The position numbers and the translations under genes were made by a program. The notes beneath the pieces are model-generated. The model saw nothing but the letters and a program-made list of their open reading frames with translations. It had not been told where the DNA came from and did not search any database. Source: Pilibacter termitis (GTDB lineage Bacteria > Bacillota > Bacilli > Lactobacillales > Streptococcaceae). Taken from it: a DNA stretch of 64,000 nucleotides. Location of the stretch: positions 43,132 to 107,131 of the forward strand of contig NZ_FUXI01000004.1 in the NCBI RefSeq assembly GCF_900167335.1, read 5' to 3'. The stretch's first letter is position 1; the number at the start of each line of letters is the position of its first letter. Below are positions 28,080-36,879 of the stretch, piece by piece.

Positions 28080-28405
28080 TCAAAATACGCTTTGATAATT
28101 TTTTGGAAGTTGGTTGAGAAATTTACTAATAATGTTATTTAATGTTTCGTCATCTAAGACAAATTTATCGGCAGATATTTTTTGGAACAGTTCGATAAGT
28201 TGCTTGAACGCCACTAAGAAAGAGAGGTCAGACAATTCATCGACCATCAAATAAAATAAGTCACCGTGTGTTGATTTCCCAGAAAAAATACTTTCTACTA
28301 AGTAGACAAACAAGCAATATTTTCGAATTCAAACCGCTGAAAACTTTTGGCAATTGAATGTTGAATAAATGACTTTTCTTGGTTGTTTCGTGTTATAATA
28401 TTCAT
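28080..28405 (-). pseudogene. Frameshifted small gene of unknown function with its own promoter
   Basis: Starting at ATG 28405 (behind AAGGAGTGTTC) the frame reads MNIITRNNQEKSFIQHS and continues for about 30 codons before a stop; a one-base shift near 28315 joins it to a 77-residue helical frame (LVESIFSGKSTHGDLF through FLNQLPKNYQSVF). The combined product would be about 108 residues. I do not recognise a family; a transposon-borne or toxin-antitoxin-like origin is possible but unsupported. It lies beside a dead group II intron in a decayed stretch. Confidence 0.5.
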
Positions 28406-28476
28406 GGCATGAACACTCCTTGATCGTTATAGTTTGGTACTTTAATTATATCAAGTTTTGAGTGTTTCATGCTTTT
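28405..28476 (-). promoter_or_regulatory. Promoter embedded in a 70-bp inverted repeat
   Basis: On the minus strand TTGATA (28449-28454) and TATAAC (28426-28431), spacing 17, drive the frameshifted gene. The whole region is bracketed by GCATGAACACTC and GAGTGTTTCATGC, with inner TTGAT/ATCAA, so it can fold into a long hairpin or serve as a double operator. Bases 28477-28649 hold no gene; only the next ribosome site GGGAGAG is seen. Confidence 0.6.
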
Positions 28477-28649
28477 TTATTGCCCTTGAATGTTGGTGGT
28501 CAAGGGGAGACGTGGGGGGTGCAGTTTATAAGTTTTATCAAGAAAAACATGAAGTAATGCTATAGAAAGTCTTTGACTATCGAAACTGTGCAGAAAATTG
28601 TATAATGATAATTAGAAATTAAAATAAATAGAACCAAAGGGAGAGTCAA

Positions 28650-29888
28650 ATGAAAATCGGAATGTTTACTGAAACCTATTTGCCGCAAGTGAATGGGGTT
28701 GTAACAAGTATTCGCACGCTAAAGGAGGAACTTGAAAAACTGGGGCATCATGTTTATGTTTTCACGACCACCAATCCGAATGCGAATCCAGAAGATGACG
28801 TGGATATTGTTCGTTTGCCAAGTATTCCATTTGTCAATTATGAGGATAGGCGGATTATCATTCGTGGGTTGCATGATGCGACAAAACTTGCACGTGAGTT
28901 GGATTTGGATTTGATTCATACACATACCGAGTTTGGGGCGGGCATTTTAGGGAAAATGGTCGCAAAGAAAATGAAAATTCCTGTTGTGCATACGTTTCAT
29001 ACGATGTATGAGGATTATTTGATTTATATTGCCAATGGAAAATTGATTAAGCGACCTGCTGTAAAGCGTTATTGCAAATGGGTGTTGGATGATATGGATG
29101 GTATTATTTGCCCGAGTGAGCGAATGCGTAGATGGTTGAAAGATATGGATTTATTGCCGTATATGCGTAATATTCCGACAGGGATTCACGTTGAAAATTT
29201 CTTGCGTGATGACATTACAGAAGAAGATATAAAAAATCTTAGACAATCGCTTGGTGTGAAAGAAGAAGAACGGATGTTCCTCTCGCTTAGTCGAGTGAGT
29301 TTTGAGAAAAATATTCAGACGTTGATTAACGGTTTTCAGAAAATCCATGAAAAACTGCCGAAAACGAAAATGGTTGTGGTAGGCGAAGGACCTTATCGTG
29401 AGACGTTGATGAGTTTGGCGGAAGAATTAGGTTTGTCCGAGAGTGTTGTTTTTACAGGCGAAGTGCCAAATGAAAATGTGAGCGTCTATTATAAGGCAGC
29501 GGATTATTTTTGTTCTGCTTCGACAAGTGAATCGCAAGGTTTGACGTATGCAGAGGCAGTTGCAAGTGGCACGAAAGTGATTGCTCAAGGAAATGCTTAT
29601 CTTGATGAATTACTGAATGATGACTCTCTTGGCGTTACGTTTTTGGGTGATGAAAAATTTGCTCCCGTAGCACTTGAATATATAGAAAAAAATATCCCGA
29701 CAAATTGGGAGATTTTGGAAAATAAACTTTACGAGATTTCCGCTGAAAATTTTGGTCAATCGGTTTATGAATTTTACTTGGATATTTTGGTAAACTATTC
29801 TAAGGAAATTCGTGAAAAAGAGCGAATTAGTACCCTTCAAAAAATAAAAGCTAAAATTCCTATTCCAAAACGATACGAAGAGGGATAA
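28650..29888 (+). CDS. GT4-family glycosyltransferase, probably diacylglycerol 3-glucosyltransferase
   Basis: 412-residue GT-B enzyme. Seen: N-terminal FTETYLPQVNGVVTSIRTL, HTHTEFGAGILG and HTFHTMYEDYL, typical of membrane glycolipid synthases that glucosylate diacylglycerol, then the C-terminal donor site VVVGEGPYRE and the E-x7-E region SESQGLTYAEAVASG. The positively charged C-terminus (KAKIPIPKRYEEG) could touch the membrane. It resembles the first enzyme of glycolipid/lipoteichoic-acid anchor synthesis; the usual second glycosyltransferase is not adjacent here, so the exact acceptor is inferred. Confidence 0.82.
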   Translation: MKIGMFTETYLPQVNGVVTSIRTLKEELEKLGHHVYVFTTTNPNANPEDDVDIVRLPSIPFVNYEDRRIIIRGLHDATKLARELDLDLIHTHTEFGAGILGKMVAKKMKIPVVHTFHTMYEDYLIYIANGKLIKRPAVKRYCKWVLDDMDGIICPSERMRRWLKDMDLLPYMRNIPTGIHVENFLRDDITEEDIKNLRQSLGVKEEERMFLSLSRVSFEKNIQTLINGFQKIHEKLPKTKMVVVGEGPYRETLMSLAEELGLSESVVFTGEVPNENVSVYYKAADYFCSASTSESQGLTYAEAVASGTKVIAQGNAYLDELLNDDSLGVTFLGDEKFAPVALEYIEKNIPTNWEILENKLYEISAENFGQSVYEFYLDILVNYSKEIREKERISTLQKIKAKIPIPKRYEEG

Positions 29889-29909
29889 TCAAAGAAATGA
29901 GGGAAAGTG

Positions 29910-30776
29910 ATGAATTTAGGATTTATCGGCACAGGTGTAATGGGAAGTTCCATGGTGAAAAACTTGATGTGTGCGGGACATTGTTTGCATATTTACAATC
30001 GCACGAAATCAAAAACAGACGAATTGGTTGCACAAGGAGCAATTTATTACGCAACGCCAAAAGAAGTAGCTGAAAATGCAGAAGTCGTCTTTAGCATGGT
30101 CGGCTATCCTGCTGATGTGGAGGAAATTTACTTTGGTGAAAACGGGATATTTCATGCAAAAAATATTGCAGGAAAAACCGTTGTTGATTTTACGACAAGT
30201 GAACCTGCTCTTGCGGTGAAAATTTTTGAACAGGCAAAAACGCTTGGTGCGAATAGTCTGGATGCTCCAGTGAGTGGTGGCGATATTGGGGCGAAAAATG
30301 CAACGCTTACGATTATGGCAGGTGGCGAAGAGGAGATTTTTGAAACCATTCGCCCACTTTTTGAAATCGTCGGTAAAACGGTGGAATATCAAGGAAAAGC
30401 TGGAAGTGGTCAGCATACGAAAGCGGCAAATCAGATTGGTGTGGCAGGTACGATGACCTCGCTTGTGGAATTGCTCGTTTATGCAGAAAAAGCAGGGCTT
30501 GATTTAGAAAAAGTTATCAAAACTTTGTCTGGCGGCGGAGCTTATACATGGTCGATGAATAATTACGCACCGAGAATATTGCGTGAAGACTACTCGCCGG
30601 GTTTTTTCGTGAAACATTTCATCAAAGATTTAGGCATTGCTTTGAATGAGGCTGAAAAAATGGAGATTGACCTACCAGCAACGACTCTTGCCAAACAACT
30701 TTATGAAACTCTGGCAGAGAAAGGTTTTGAAAATGAAGGAACGCAAGCATTGATAAAATTATGGTGGAATGACTAA
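29910..30776 (+). CDS. NAD(P)-dependent beta-hydroxyacid dehydrogenase
   Basis: 288-residue member of the 3-hydroxyisobutyrate dehydrogenase/GLYR family. Seen: Rossmann GFIGTGVMGSSMVKNL, substrate motif DAPVSGGDIGAKNATL and catalytic Lys in GQHTKAANQIG, with the C-terminal helical half. The start is ATG 29910 behind GAGGGAAAG. Likely reactions are reduction of small semialdehydes or oxidation of beta-hydroxyacids; substrate unknown. It is cotranscribed with the glycosyltransferase by position only. Confidence 0.85.
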   Translation: MNLGFIGTGVMGSSMVKNLMCAGHCLHIYNRTKSKTDELVAQGAIYYATPKEVAENAEVVFSMVGYPADVEEIYFGENGIFHAKNIAGKTVVDFTTSEPALAVKIFEQAKTLGANSLDAPVSGGDIGAKNATLTIMAGGEEEIFETIRPLFEIVGKTVEYQGKAGSGQHTKAANQIGVAGTMTSLVELLVYAEKAGLDLEKVIKTLSGGGAYTWSMNNYAPRILREDYSPGFFVKHFIKDLGIALNEAEKMEIDLPATTLAKQLYETLAEKGFENEGTQALIKLWWND

Positions 30777-30805
30777 GAAAGACGAGCTTTCTTCTTTTCT
30801 AAAAG
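30775..30805 (+). terminator. Terminator after the dehydrogenase
   Basis: GAAAG ACGA GCTTTC stem followed by TTCTTTTC. A lone A-repeat end (GAAGTTTTTAGAGAG) lies downstream at 30826-30840. Confidence 0.5.
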
Positions 30806-30879
30806 CAATCCAATTTTGTCTAAAACGAAGTTTTTAGAGAGAACAATAAAAAATATCCCTTTTTGACTGCAACAATATG

Positions 30880-31049
30880 TTTTTTTTGCTACAATAGAGA
30901 GGATAAGAAAACTATTATACTTAGTGTTCCCTTAAAGAGTATAGTGGAGAGAAATTTTGGTAATACTAAATAAGCTGATTACGGCTTGGGAAAATCCAAG
31001 ATGGGCGAGTAGTGTTTAAATTTTGCCCCTCGTAGAGTTAAACAAAGGA
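30880..31049 (+). promoter_or_regulatory. Leader of the YkuJ-like gene with a degenerate B end
   Basis: TGCTACAAT at 30889-30897 fits an extended -10. The leader ends in TGCCCCTCGTAGAGTTAAAC followed by AAAGGAG, closely resembling the right end of B modules (GCCCCTCGTAGCTAGACAAAGGAG), but the left half has lost similarity. Confidence 0.45.
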
Positions 31050-31058
31050 GACGAACAA

Positions 31059-31286
31059 ATGAAATCAAACTTAGTAGCAATCATCAATCGCCTTGAGGCA
31101 ATGATGGAAACAGAGGAAGGAACTGTTCAAACACGTCGCTTTGAGCATGAAGGCGATTTGAAAGCGGAAGTGATTTTTGATAGCGAAGAAAAAATCTTTA
31201 CGCTAAAAGAAACAAAAACTGGTTTTGTTTCAACATTTGATGATATTGATATTGTCGCAATGGAAATTTATGATTTGATTTTTTAA
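31059..31286 (+). CDS. DUF1797 (YkuJ-like) protein
   Basis: 75-residue cytosolic protein. Seen: IINRLEAMMETEEG, VQTRRFEHEGD and the C-terminal FDDIDIVAMEIYDLIF, which are the conserved features of the YkuJ family. The start at 31059 follows AAAGGAGACG; the longer frame upstream is the leader. Function is unknown. It stands alone between a long leader and a long hairpin terminator. Confidence 0.85.
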   Translation: MKSNLVAIINRLEAMMETEEGTVQTRRFEHEGDLKAEVIFDSEEKIFTLKETKTGFVSTFDDIDIVAMEIYDLIF

Positions 31287-31301
31287 TCAAAAGAACACAA
31301 A

Positions 31302-31411
31302 GTAAGACTGGAATGAAACTCCGCAAATCTTCATGCAATACCGTAGTGACTTCGTTATTTACTATCGGTTTTAAGAATGTGTGTAGAGTTTTATCTCAGT
31401 CTTTTTTGCTG
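31302..31411 (+). terminator. Long hairpin terminator (about 108 nt)
   Basis: AAGACTG and AACTC at 31302-31320 pair with GAGTTT and CAGTCTT at 31387-31407, and inner segments (ACCGTAGT/ACTATCGGT) also pair, followed by six T. It is an unusually long terminator stem, similar in style to the one after recA. Confidence 0.7.
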
Positions 31412-31449
31412 GAGTGCGATTCTTTATTGAAAAAAAGGTGGAAGTGGAA

Positions 31450-32208
31450 ATGAATGAGATAAAATTAAGCTATAAAGACAATGCAAGATATTTCAATCCA
31501 ATTAGAAAAGCAATTTTAAACTATGAAATGATTCGCCCAAATGAGAAGGTGGCGATTGGTATGAGTGGTGGGAAAGATTCGACAAGTCTTTTGTTTTTCC
31601 TAGATGAGCTGAAACGTCACAAACGATTAGGGTTTGATTTTGAGATTGTGCCAATTTGCTTAGATATGGGGCTTCCCGTTGACATTACACCGATGAAAGA
31701 ATTTGTAGAAAACCTAGGTTATACGCTAGAAATTGTGCCAACCAATATCATGGAAGTCGTCTTTGACATTCGCAAAGAACGCTCACCATGCTCTCTTTGT
31801 GCCAAGTTGCGACGTGGCATTCTCTACTCCAGAGCAAAGGAGCTAGGTTGTTCTAAGGTGGCACTTGGTCATCATTTAGATGATGCGATTGAAACGCATT
31901 TTATGAATTTCTTTTTCCACGGTCAAATGGGAAGTTTTGACCCGATTAGTTATCTTTCTAAAACGGATATTTCGCTTATTCGTCCAATGGTTTATGTGGC
32001 GGAAGGTGATATTATTCAATTTGTCAAACGTCAAGGACTTCCAGTCATTCAAAATCCTTGTCCTGTTGACAAACATACAAAACGTGAAGAAATAAAACAC
32101 GTGGTCACTCAGCTTTCAACAAGCTATCCTGATGTTCGCCAGAAGTTTATTATGGCGATGGAAAAAGGGGAAACGGAAGTTTTTTGGAAAAAATTGAAAA
32201 AAGTATAA
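31450..32208 (+). CDS. ttcA: TtcA-family tRNA thiolase (PP-loop ATPase)
   Basis: 252 residues. Seen: PP-loop GMSGGKDSTSLLFFL, the paired cysteines CSLCAKLRRG in the middle that bind an iron-sulfur cluster in this family, and GHHLDDAIETHFMN. Relatives 2-thiolate cytidine 32 of tRNA. The start at 31450 is preferred (AGGTGGAAG upstream), giving MNEIKLSYKD. In Gram-positives the exact tRNA target is less well established, so the symbol follows family membership. Confidence 0.82.
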   Translation: MNEIKLSYKDNARYFNPIRKAILNYEMIRPNEKVAIGMSGGKDSTSLLFFLDELKRHKRLGFDFEIVPICLDMGLPVDITPMKEFVENLGYTLEIVPTNIMEVVFDIRKERSPCSLCAKLRRGILYSRAKELGCSKVALGHHLDDAIETHFMNFFFHGQMGSFDPISYLSKTDISLIRPMVYVAEGDIIQFVKRQGLPVIQNPCPVDKHTKREEIKHVVTQLSTSYPDVRQKFIMAMEKGETEVFWKKLKKV

Positions 32209-32216
32209 GCTTTTAA

Positions 32217-32245
32217 TTGACGAAAGAGTTTTCCTTTGTTAAACT
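32217..32245 (+). promoter_or_regulatory. rpsU promoter
   Basis: TTGACG at 32217-32222 and TAAACT at 32240-32245, spacing 17, right after the ttcA stop. Confidence 0.6.
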
Positions 32246-32315
32246 AGAAAATGGACATTATCGAAAGGCAACTTTCAATAACGGTTACGTTAAGCTCGGA
32301 GGGAGGGAATTTTTT

Positions 32316-32492
32316 ATGTCAAAAACAGTTGTTCGCAAGAATGAATCTCTTGATGACGCTCTTCGTCGTTTCAAACGTTCCGTTTCTAAAGCTGGTACTT
32401 TGCAAGAATCACGTAAACGTGAATTTTACGAAAAACCATCTGTAAAACGTAAGAAAAAATCAGAAGCAGCGCGTAAGCGTAAAAAATGGTAA
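32316..32492 (+). CDS. rpsU: 30S ribosomal protein S21
   Basis: 58 residues, strongly basic: [19 protein letters not shown] start, RSVSKAG core and a [15 protein letters not shown] tail, all typical of S21. The start at 32316 follows GGAGGGAGGG; the open frame extending 99 bases upstream is leader. It lies before yqeY, the usual Firmicute arrangement, with a strong terminator between them. Confidence 0.96.
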   Translation: MSKTVVRKNESLDDALRRFKRSVSKAGTLQESRKREFYEKPSVKRKKKSEAARKRKKW

Positions 32493-32497
32493 TTATG

Positions 32498-32530
32498 AGA
32501 GCCTAGGTCGACATGACTTGGGCTTTTTTG
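32498..32530 (+). terminator. Terminator after rpsU
   Basis: GCCTAGGTC/GACTTGGGC stem and six T. Confidence 0.88.
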
Positions 32531-32588
32531 TTAAAATAATGTGTAGGAACTCATTCAATAAAAAACATAAAAACAAAGGAGAAAGAAA

Positions 32589-33032
32589 ATGACAGTAAAA
32601 GAAAAACTAACAGAAGATATGAAACTTGCAATGAAAGCAAAGGAAAAAGAAAGATTGCAGGTCATTCGTATGCTTAGAGCTGCATTTCAAAACGAAGAAA
32701 TCAAGTTAGGGCATGAGTTAAATGATGAGGAAGAACTTACGATTCTTTCGCGTGAAATGAAACAACGTCGTGATTCGTTGGAAGAATTTACCAAAGCAAA
32801 TCGTGAAGATTTGATTGAAAAGGTGACCGTTGAAATCGCAGTAGTAGAAGAATATTTGCCAAAACAGTTAAGTGATGAAGAAGTGGCAAACATCGTGGAT
32901 GAGGCAATTCAACAAACTGGAGCAACCTCAAAAGCTGACTTTGGGAAAGTAATGGCACTTGTTATGCCAAAAGTAAAAGGTGTAGCTGACGGTGGAAAAG
33001 TAAATATGCTAGTCAAAGAAAAATTGTCTTAA
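32589..33032 (+). CDS. yqeY: GatB/YqeY domain protein
   Basis: 147 residues, nearly all helical. Seen: MRLIRMLRAAFQNEEI-type N-terminal region, REMKQRRDSLEEFTKANREDL, VVEEYLPKQLSDEE and FGKVMALVMPKVKGVADG. It resembles the tRNA-binding tail of amidotransferase subunit GatB, but the cellular role is unsettled. It follows rpsU, a conserved neighbourhood. The ribosome site is AAAGGAG. Confidence 0.92.
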   Translation: MTVKEKLTEDMKLAMKAKEKERLQVIRMLRAAFQNEEIKLGHELNDEEELTILSREMKQRRDSLEEFTKANREDLIEKVTVEIAVVEEYLPKQLSDEEVANIVDEAIQQTGATSKADFGKVMALVMPKVKGVADGGKVNMLVKEKLS

Positions 33033-33057
33033 ACCAATGGTTTGATTGGAGAAAAAA

Positions 33058-34365
33058 TTGAAAATAGAAGAAACACTTTCATGGATTCACAGCAGAAAAA
33101 AATTTGGAAGTAGACCCGGTTTAGTGCGTGTAGAGGCGTTGCTTGAGCGATTGGGCAATCCAGAAAAGCAGCTTTCCATGATTCATATTGCAGGAACGAA
33201 TGGAAAAGGCTCTACGGTTGCGTTTTTACGGTCTATTTTGCAAAAGCAAGGACTTCGTGTGGCAACTTTTACAAGCCCTTATATCGAGCATTTTAACGAA
33301 CGCATGAGTATCAATGGAGTAGGTATTGAGAATCAAAAATTAATTGAATATGTAGAAGAAATTCGTCCTTTCGTTGAAACTATGGATGAAAACGAGGAAT
33401 TATCAGGTATTACAGAGTTTGAGATTATTACAGCACTTGCGTTTCTCTATTTTGCCAGAGAAAATGTAGATGTTGTGATTGTTGAGGTGGGCTTAGGAGG
33501 ATTGCTGGACTCAACAAACGTGATTGCACCTGTTTTGACAGGAATTACAACGATTGGTTTAGATCACCAAGATATTTTAGGCGATAGTCTTATTGAAATT
33601 GCCGAGCAAAAAGCTGGGATTATCAAGAAAAACGTTCCGTTAGTGACGGGGAATATTGGTACTACGGCACTTAGTGTCATTGAAGGTGTGGCACGCAAAG
33701 AGCAGGCTGAATTGATTCGATTTGGTAGAGAATATTCTATTCGATACGATGAAACTACGGCTAGTTGGGGTGAAACATTTGATTATTTTTCAGGAAAATT
33801 TTCATTGTATCACGCAACGATTTCCATGCTTGGTCAACATCAGACGGAAAATGCGGCAATGGCACTGACACTTGCACGAAAATACGCTGAAATTAAATGT
33901 TTTTCTCTCTCTGAGGAAGTTATTTTATCCGGTTTAAAAGCAGCTTTTTGGGCGGGAAGAATGGAAAAAATTCATGAACACCCTCTGATTATTTTGGACG
34001 GAGCACACAATCCTCATGCAATGAAACGTTTGGTTGAAAATGTTCAGCGTGAATTTCCGGAAAAAAGGGTGAATATCCTGTTCTCTGCTTTGCAAACAAA
34101 AGACGTCACACAAATGCTTGAGCAACTTTTAACACTTGAGAACGCTCATCTATACTTGACTACATTTGACTATCCGCAAGCGATTGAATTGAAAGATTTT
34201 CATGATTTAGATAAAGAAAAAAGAGTAGACTTTGTCTCTGTTTGGCAATTTGGTTTAGCCGAAATTTTAGAGAAAATGCGAGAGGACGAGGTATTCCTTG
34301 TGACAGGTTCGCTTTATTTTATTAGCCAAGTAAGGAAATTTTTAATAAAAATGGAAAAGGTCTGA
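33058..34365 (+). CDS. folC: Folylpolyglutamate/dihydrofolate synthase
   Basis: Adds glutamates to folates. Seen: P-loop HIAGTNGKGSTVAFLRS, TSPYIEHFNERMSING folate region, VEVGLGGLLDSTN and ILDGAHNPHAMKRL. I start at TTG 33058 because GGAG stands 6 bases before it; an upstream TTG at 33046 overlaps that site. About 435 residues, normal. It follows yqeY by about 25 bases and may be cotranscribed. Whether it has both activities cannot be read from sequence. Confidence 0.92.
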   Translation: MKIEETLSWIHSRKKFGSRPGLVRVEALLERLGNPEKQLSMIHIAGTNGKGSTVAFLRSILQKQGLRVATFTSPYIEHFNERMSINGVGIENQKLIEYVEEIRPFVETMDENEELSGITEFEIITALAFLYFARENVDVVIVEVGLGGLLDSTNVIAPVLTGITTIGLDHQDILGDSLIEIAEQKAGIIKKNVPLVTGNIGTTALSVIEGVARKEQAELIRFGREYSIRYDETTASWGETFDYFSGKFSLYHATISMLGQHQTENAAMALTLARKYAEIKCFSLSEEVILSGLKAAFWAGRMEKIHEHPLIILDGAHNPHAMKRLVENVQREFPEKRVNILFSALQTKDVTQMLEQLLTLENAHLYLTTFDYPQAIELKDFHDLDKEKRVDFVSVWQFGLAEILEKMREDEVFLVTGSLYFISQVRKFLIKMEKV

Positions 34366-34403
34366 GCAATCGACCTTTTTTTGCGTATATTAATAGTGAA
34401 AAG

Positions 34404-34700
34404 AAAAGCGAGCGGGGCGTTTTGAAGTTTGCAACAGTGAACCATGTCGTTTATTTACTTGAAGCGTAGCTTCAAGCGACATTGTGAACAGTTGCCAAAC
34501 TTCAGCCCCTCGTAGCTAGACAGAGAAAAGCGTAGCGGGGCGTTCAGGGTTTTGTCGCAGTGAGCCGTGCCGTTTACTTGCTGCTACACTTCGTTTCGCA
34601 TACAGTCTTTCTAAGAATCAAAGATTCTTGAAAGACTAGCATCAAAACGCAAGTTTCGAGCGGCACTGCGAACAGCGACCCAACCCCTGCATTTCGGATT
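34404..34700 (+). repeat. Tandem pair of B modules before radC
   Basis: Unit 1 (34404-34525) has apical stem CTTGAAGC/GCTTCAAG and outer arms GAAGTTTGC/GCCAAACTTC. Unit 2 (34526 to about 34700) is longer: its apex carries about 70 extra bases, including AGTCTTTC/GAAAGACT and AGAATC/GATTCT, that also occur in the module at 49382. Unit 2 ends degenerately (TGCATTTCGGATTAG) and runs into the radC ribosome site AAAAGGAG. This fills the 354-base gap between folC and radC. Confidence 0.9.
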
Positions 34701-34719
34701 AGAAAAGGAGAATGAGCCA

Positions 34720-35403
34720 ATGGAGTATATTATCAAAGAGGATACGCAAGATATGTTACCAAGAGAAAGATTGGAAAAATATGGAGAAAAAGTGCTATCG
34801 AATGCAGAGCTACTATCTCTTATTTTACGAGTAGGCACACCGAAAGAAAATGTTTTTCATCTTTCACAAAGGATTTTAGACCGTTATGAATCGCTTTATG
34901 AATTACGACAAGAAAGTTTAGAAAGTTTGAAGGAAATTTCAGGTGTTGGAAGTGTAAAAGCAAGTCAAATTCGAGCAATGATTGAATTAGGCAAGAGAAT
35001 ACAGCTTTCCAGACAAGAAGTTGGAAAAAGGATAACTTCAAGTTATGAATTGGCATTAGACTTAATGGAAGAATTGCATAGCTTGACACAGGAAAATTTA
35101 ATTGTTATTTTTCTCAACACACAAAATTTTGTCATTCGGAGACAAACCCTTTTTATTGGAACACTTAACCAATCCATTGCTCATCCACGTGAAATTTACC
35201 GAGAGGCAGTGAGATGTTCAGCTGCGAGTATTATCCTTGTTCATAATCACCCAAGCGGAGATGCAACGCCGTCGAAAAATGACGAAAACATCACAAAAAA
35301 AATCGAAGAGTCAGGGCGAATGATTGGTATTCCTTTGCTTGATCATCTTATCATAGGGGATAATCAATATTTTAGTTTTAGAGAAGAAAAGAAATTACAC
35401 TAG
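34720..35403 (+). CDS. radC: RadC/JAB domain DNA-associated protein
   Basis: 227 residues. Seen: helix-hairpin-helix LKEISGVGSVKASQI (about 65-85) and the C-terminal MPN+/JAMM metal site EIYREAVRCSAASIILVHNHPSGDATPSKND. Despite the name, a role in DNA repair is not firmly established. It is chromosomal, not in an island context. Its leader is a double B repeat. Confidence 0.93.
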   Translation: MEYIIKEDTQDMLPRERLEKYGEKVLSNAELLSLILRVGTPKENVFHLSQRILDRYESLYELRQESLESLKEISGVGSVKASQIRAMIELGKRIQLSRQEVGKRITSSYELALDLMEELHSLTQENLIVIFLNTQNFVIRRQTLFIGTLNQSIAHPREIYREAVRCSAASIILVHNHPSGDATPSKNDENITKKIEESGRMIGIPLLDHLIIGDNQYFSFREEKKLH

Positions 35404-35538
35404 GCTTTCGAGTAGTTTAAATTGAAAAAAAATGGTGTGGTTGTTAGAATAAAAGTAGGAAAAAAAGAAATGACGTGAGTAAAAAAAATAGTTTTGTAGA
35501 GAATAACAAAGAGTGTTCGTGGAAAGGAAGTTGTCAAA

Positions 35539-35802
35539 ATGGATAATGGAAAAATTAACGGTAAGACAGTGACAGAAAGCGAATTGTTAGCATTAGGGTA
35601 TCGTAAATATCAAGGGCAAAATATGGATATTTATTATGCAAAAGATATTTGTGGGCATATTGGCAATTGCGTAAAAGGCAATCCAGAAGTTTTTGAAGTA
35701 GGACGTAGACCGTGGGTAATTGCAGACAATGGTGAAGTGCTAGAAAATATCAAGGTGGTAGACACTTGCCCAACAGGTGCTTTGAAATATATTCGGCGTT
35801 AG
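35539..35802 (+). CDS. YjdI-type [4Fe-4S] mono-cluster protein
   Basis: 87 residues. Seen: CGHIGNCVKGNPEVF with two cysteines and CPTGAL near the C-terminus, the pattern of the Fer4_19/YjdI divergent ferredoxin family. The ribosome site is AAAGGAAG. It is followed 12 bases later by a YjdJ-type acetyltransferase, a pairing also found in enteric bacteria. The function of the pair is unknown. Confidence 0.88.
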   Translation: MDNGKINGKTVTESELLALGYRKYQGQNMDIYYAKDICGHIGNCVKGNPEVFEVGRRPWVIADNGEVLENIKVVDTCPTGALKYIRR

Positions 35803-35814
35803 GTTGGAGAGGGA

Positions 35815-36102
35815 ATGGGGGTGGAGATCGTGGAATTTAGACTAGAAGACGAACAAATTACACTTGTTAATGACGAAGGAAATGAAGTAGGTGAAATTAC
35901 GTGGGCATTAGCAGGTACGGTGATGATTGTCGACCACACCTTTGTTGACCCAGAATATCGACAGGATAACTTTGCCAAAGAGCTTGTTAGGCAATTGGTT
36001 GAGTATGCACGCAAAGAAGAGTACGAGGTTTTACCACTTTGCCCTTATGCTCGTACTCAATTTGAAAAAAATGCAGAATATCAAGACGTTTTAAGAAAAT
36101 GA
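35815..36102 (+). CDS. YjdJ-type GNAT acetyltransferase
   Basis: 95-residue single-domain GNAT fold. Seen: ITWALAGTVMIVDHTFVDPEYR, then NFAKELVRQLVEYARKE, and the C-terminal PLCPYARTQFEKN with the conserved Cys/Tyr of this small subfamily. The ribosome site is TGGAGAGGG before ATG 35815. Likely an acyltransferase working with the upstream iron-sulfur protein; target unknown. Confidence 0.88.
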   Translation: MGVEIVEFRLEDEQITLVNDEGNEVGEITWALAGTVMIVDHTFVDPEYRQDNFAKELVRQLVEYARKEEYEVLPLCPYARTQFEKNAEYQDVLRK

Positions 36103-36128
36103 GGCTAGGTTGATCTAGCCTCATTTTT
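36101..36128. terminator. Bidirectional terminator
   Basis: GAGGCTAG GTTGAT CTAGCCTC with T-run to the right; shared by the acetyltransferase and the convergent S24 repressor gene. Confidence 0.85.
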
Positions 36129-36140
36129 GTGTTTTAACGG

Positions 36141-36857
36141 CTAATTTAACACTTTCCCAACGATGACAAAATGGTCATCCTCGGTTACGATTAAATCATC
36201 ATATTCGTCATTTAAGCTCTCTAATATAGCATGATTTTTTTTAAACCAAATACGCTTGAAAAATCCTTCACCATTTAAAATAAAAATTCCTAGTGTACCG
36301 TTGAAAATTGTTTCTTGCTTTTTGATATAAAGAATCTCACCATCGTGATAATCCGGCTCCATTGAATCTCCATGAATACTAAGCACAAAATCAGCATTAC
36401 TCGGCACGTCCTCTTCAGGCACTTCGATAGACTCTTTGTTTTCCTCGCCAAGATACAAACCCACTCCAGCAGATACTGAACCATAATAATCCATTTCCAC
36501 CATTGGAATTTTCGGTTCCAATGGAAGTATTTTATGTTGATTTTTCTTTTGCGTGATTAACTCATTTTGGGTAAAATTAATCACGGCATGCCTATGGTTT
36601 TCATTTAACTGGTGAAAGACAGAAAGCAACAATTCAGTATCTTTATCTTGTTTTTCAAGTAATTGTGATAAAGAAATGTGAAAGAACTCGGCGATTGTTT
36701 CCATCATTTCTATTTTTGGCTGACGTGCACCTTTTGCCCAATTTGTGAGCGTGGTGTAAGGAATATTCAAGGAATTTGCCAGATCTTTTCGGCTTAACTG
36801 CTGTTCATTCATCAAGCGATTTAAATTTTCTGCAAAAAATTGCTTACTTTCAGTCAT
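36141..36857 (-). CDS. HTH-S24 self-cleaving repressor (LexA/CI/HdiR type)
   Basis: 238 residues: N-terminal XRE helix-turn-helix (about 8-62, LSRKDLANSLNIPYTTLTNWAKG) and C-terminal S24 peptidase. Seen: autocleavage Ala-Gly in GSVSAGVG, nucleophile Ser in IHGDSMEPDY and general-base Lys in GEGFFKRIW. Known members of this kind (for example HdiR in Lactococcus) cleave themselves after DNA damage. It is divergent from a small membrane gene and dinB across a symmetrical operator, so it probably controls them and itself in an SOS-like manner. Chromosomal setting; no prophage genes nearby. Confidence 0.88.
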   Translation of the reverse strand: MTESKQFFAENLNRLMNEQQLSRKDLANSLNIPYTTLTNWAKGARQPKIEMMETIAEFFHISLSQLLEKQDKDTELLLSVFHQLNENHRHAVINFTQNELITQKKNQHKILPLEPKIPMVEMDYYGSVSAGVGLYLGEENKESIEVPEEDVPSNADFVLSIHGDSMEPDYHDGEILYIKKQETIFNGTLGIFILNGEGFFKRIWFKKNHAILESLNDEYDDLIVTEDDHFVIVGKVLN

Positions 36858-36879
36858 ATAACCCCTCCGTTCATGTTTA

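Noticed and set aside
28080..28405. Frameshifted gene as an IS transposase
   Set aside because: No DDE motif or terminal repeats flanking the gene; only its promoter is palindromic.
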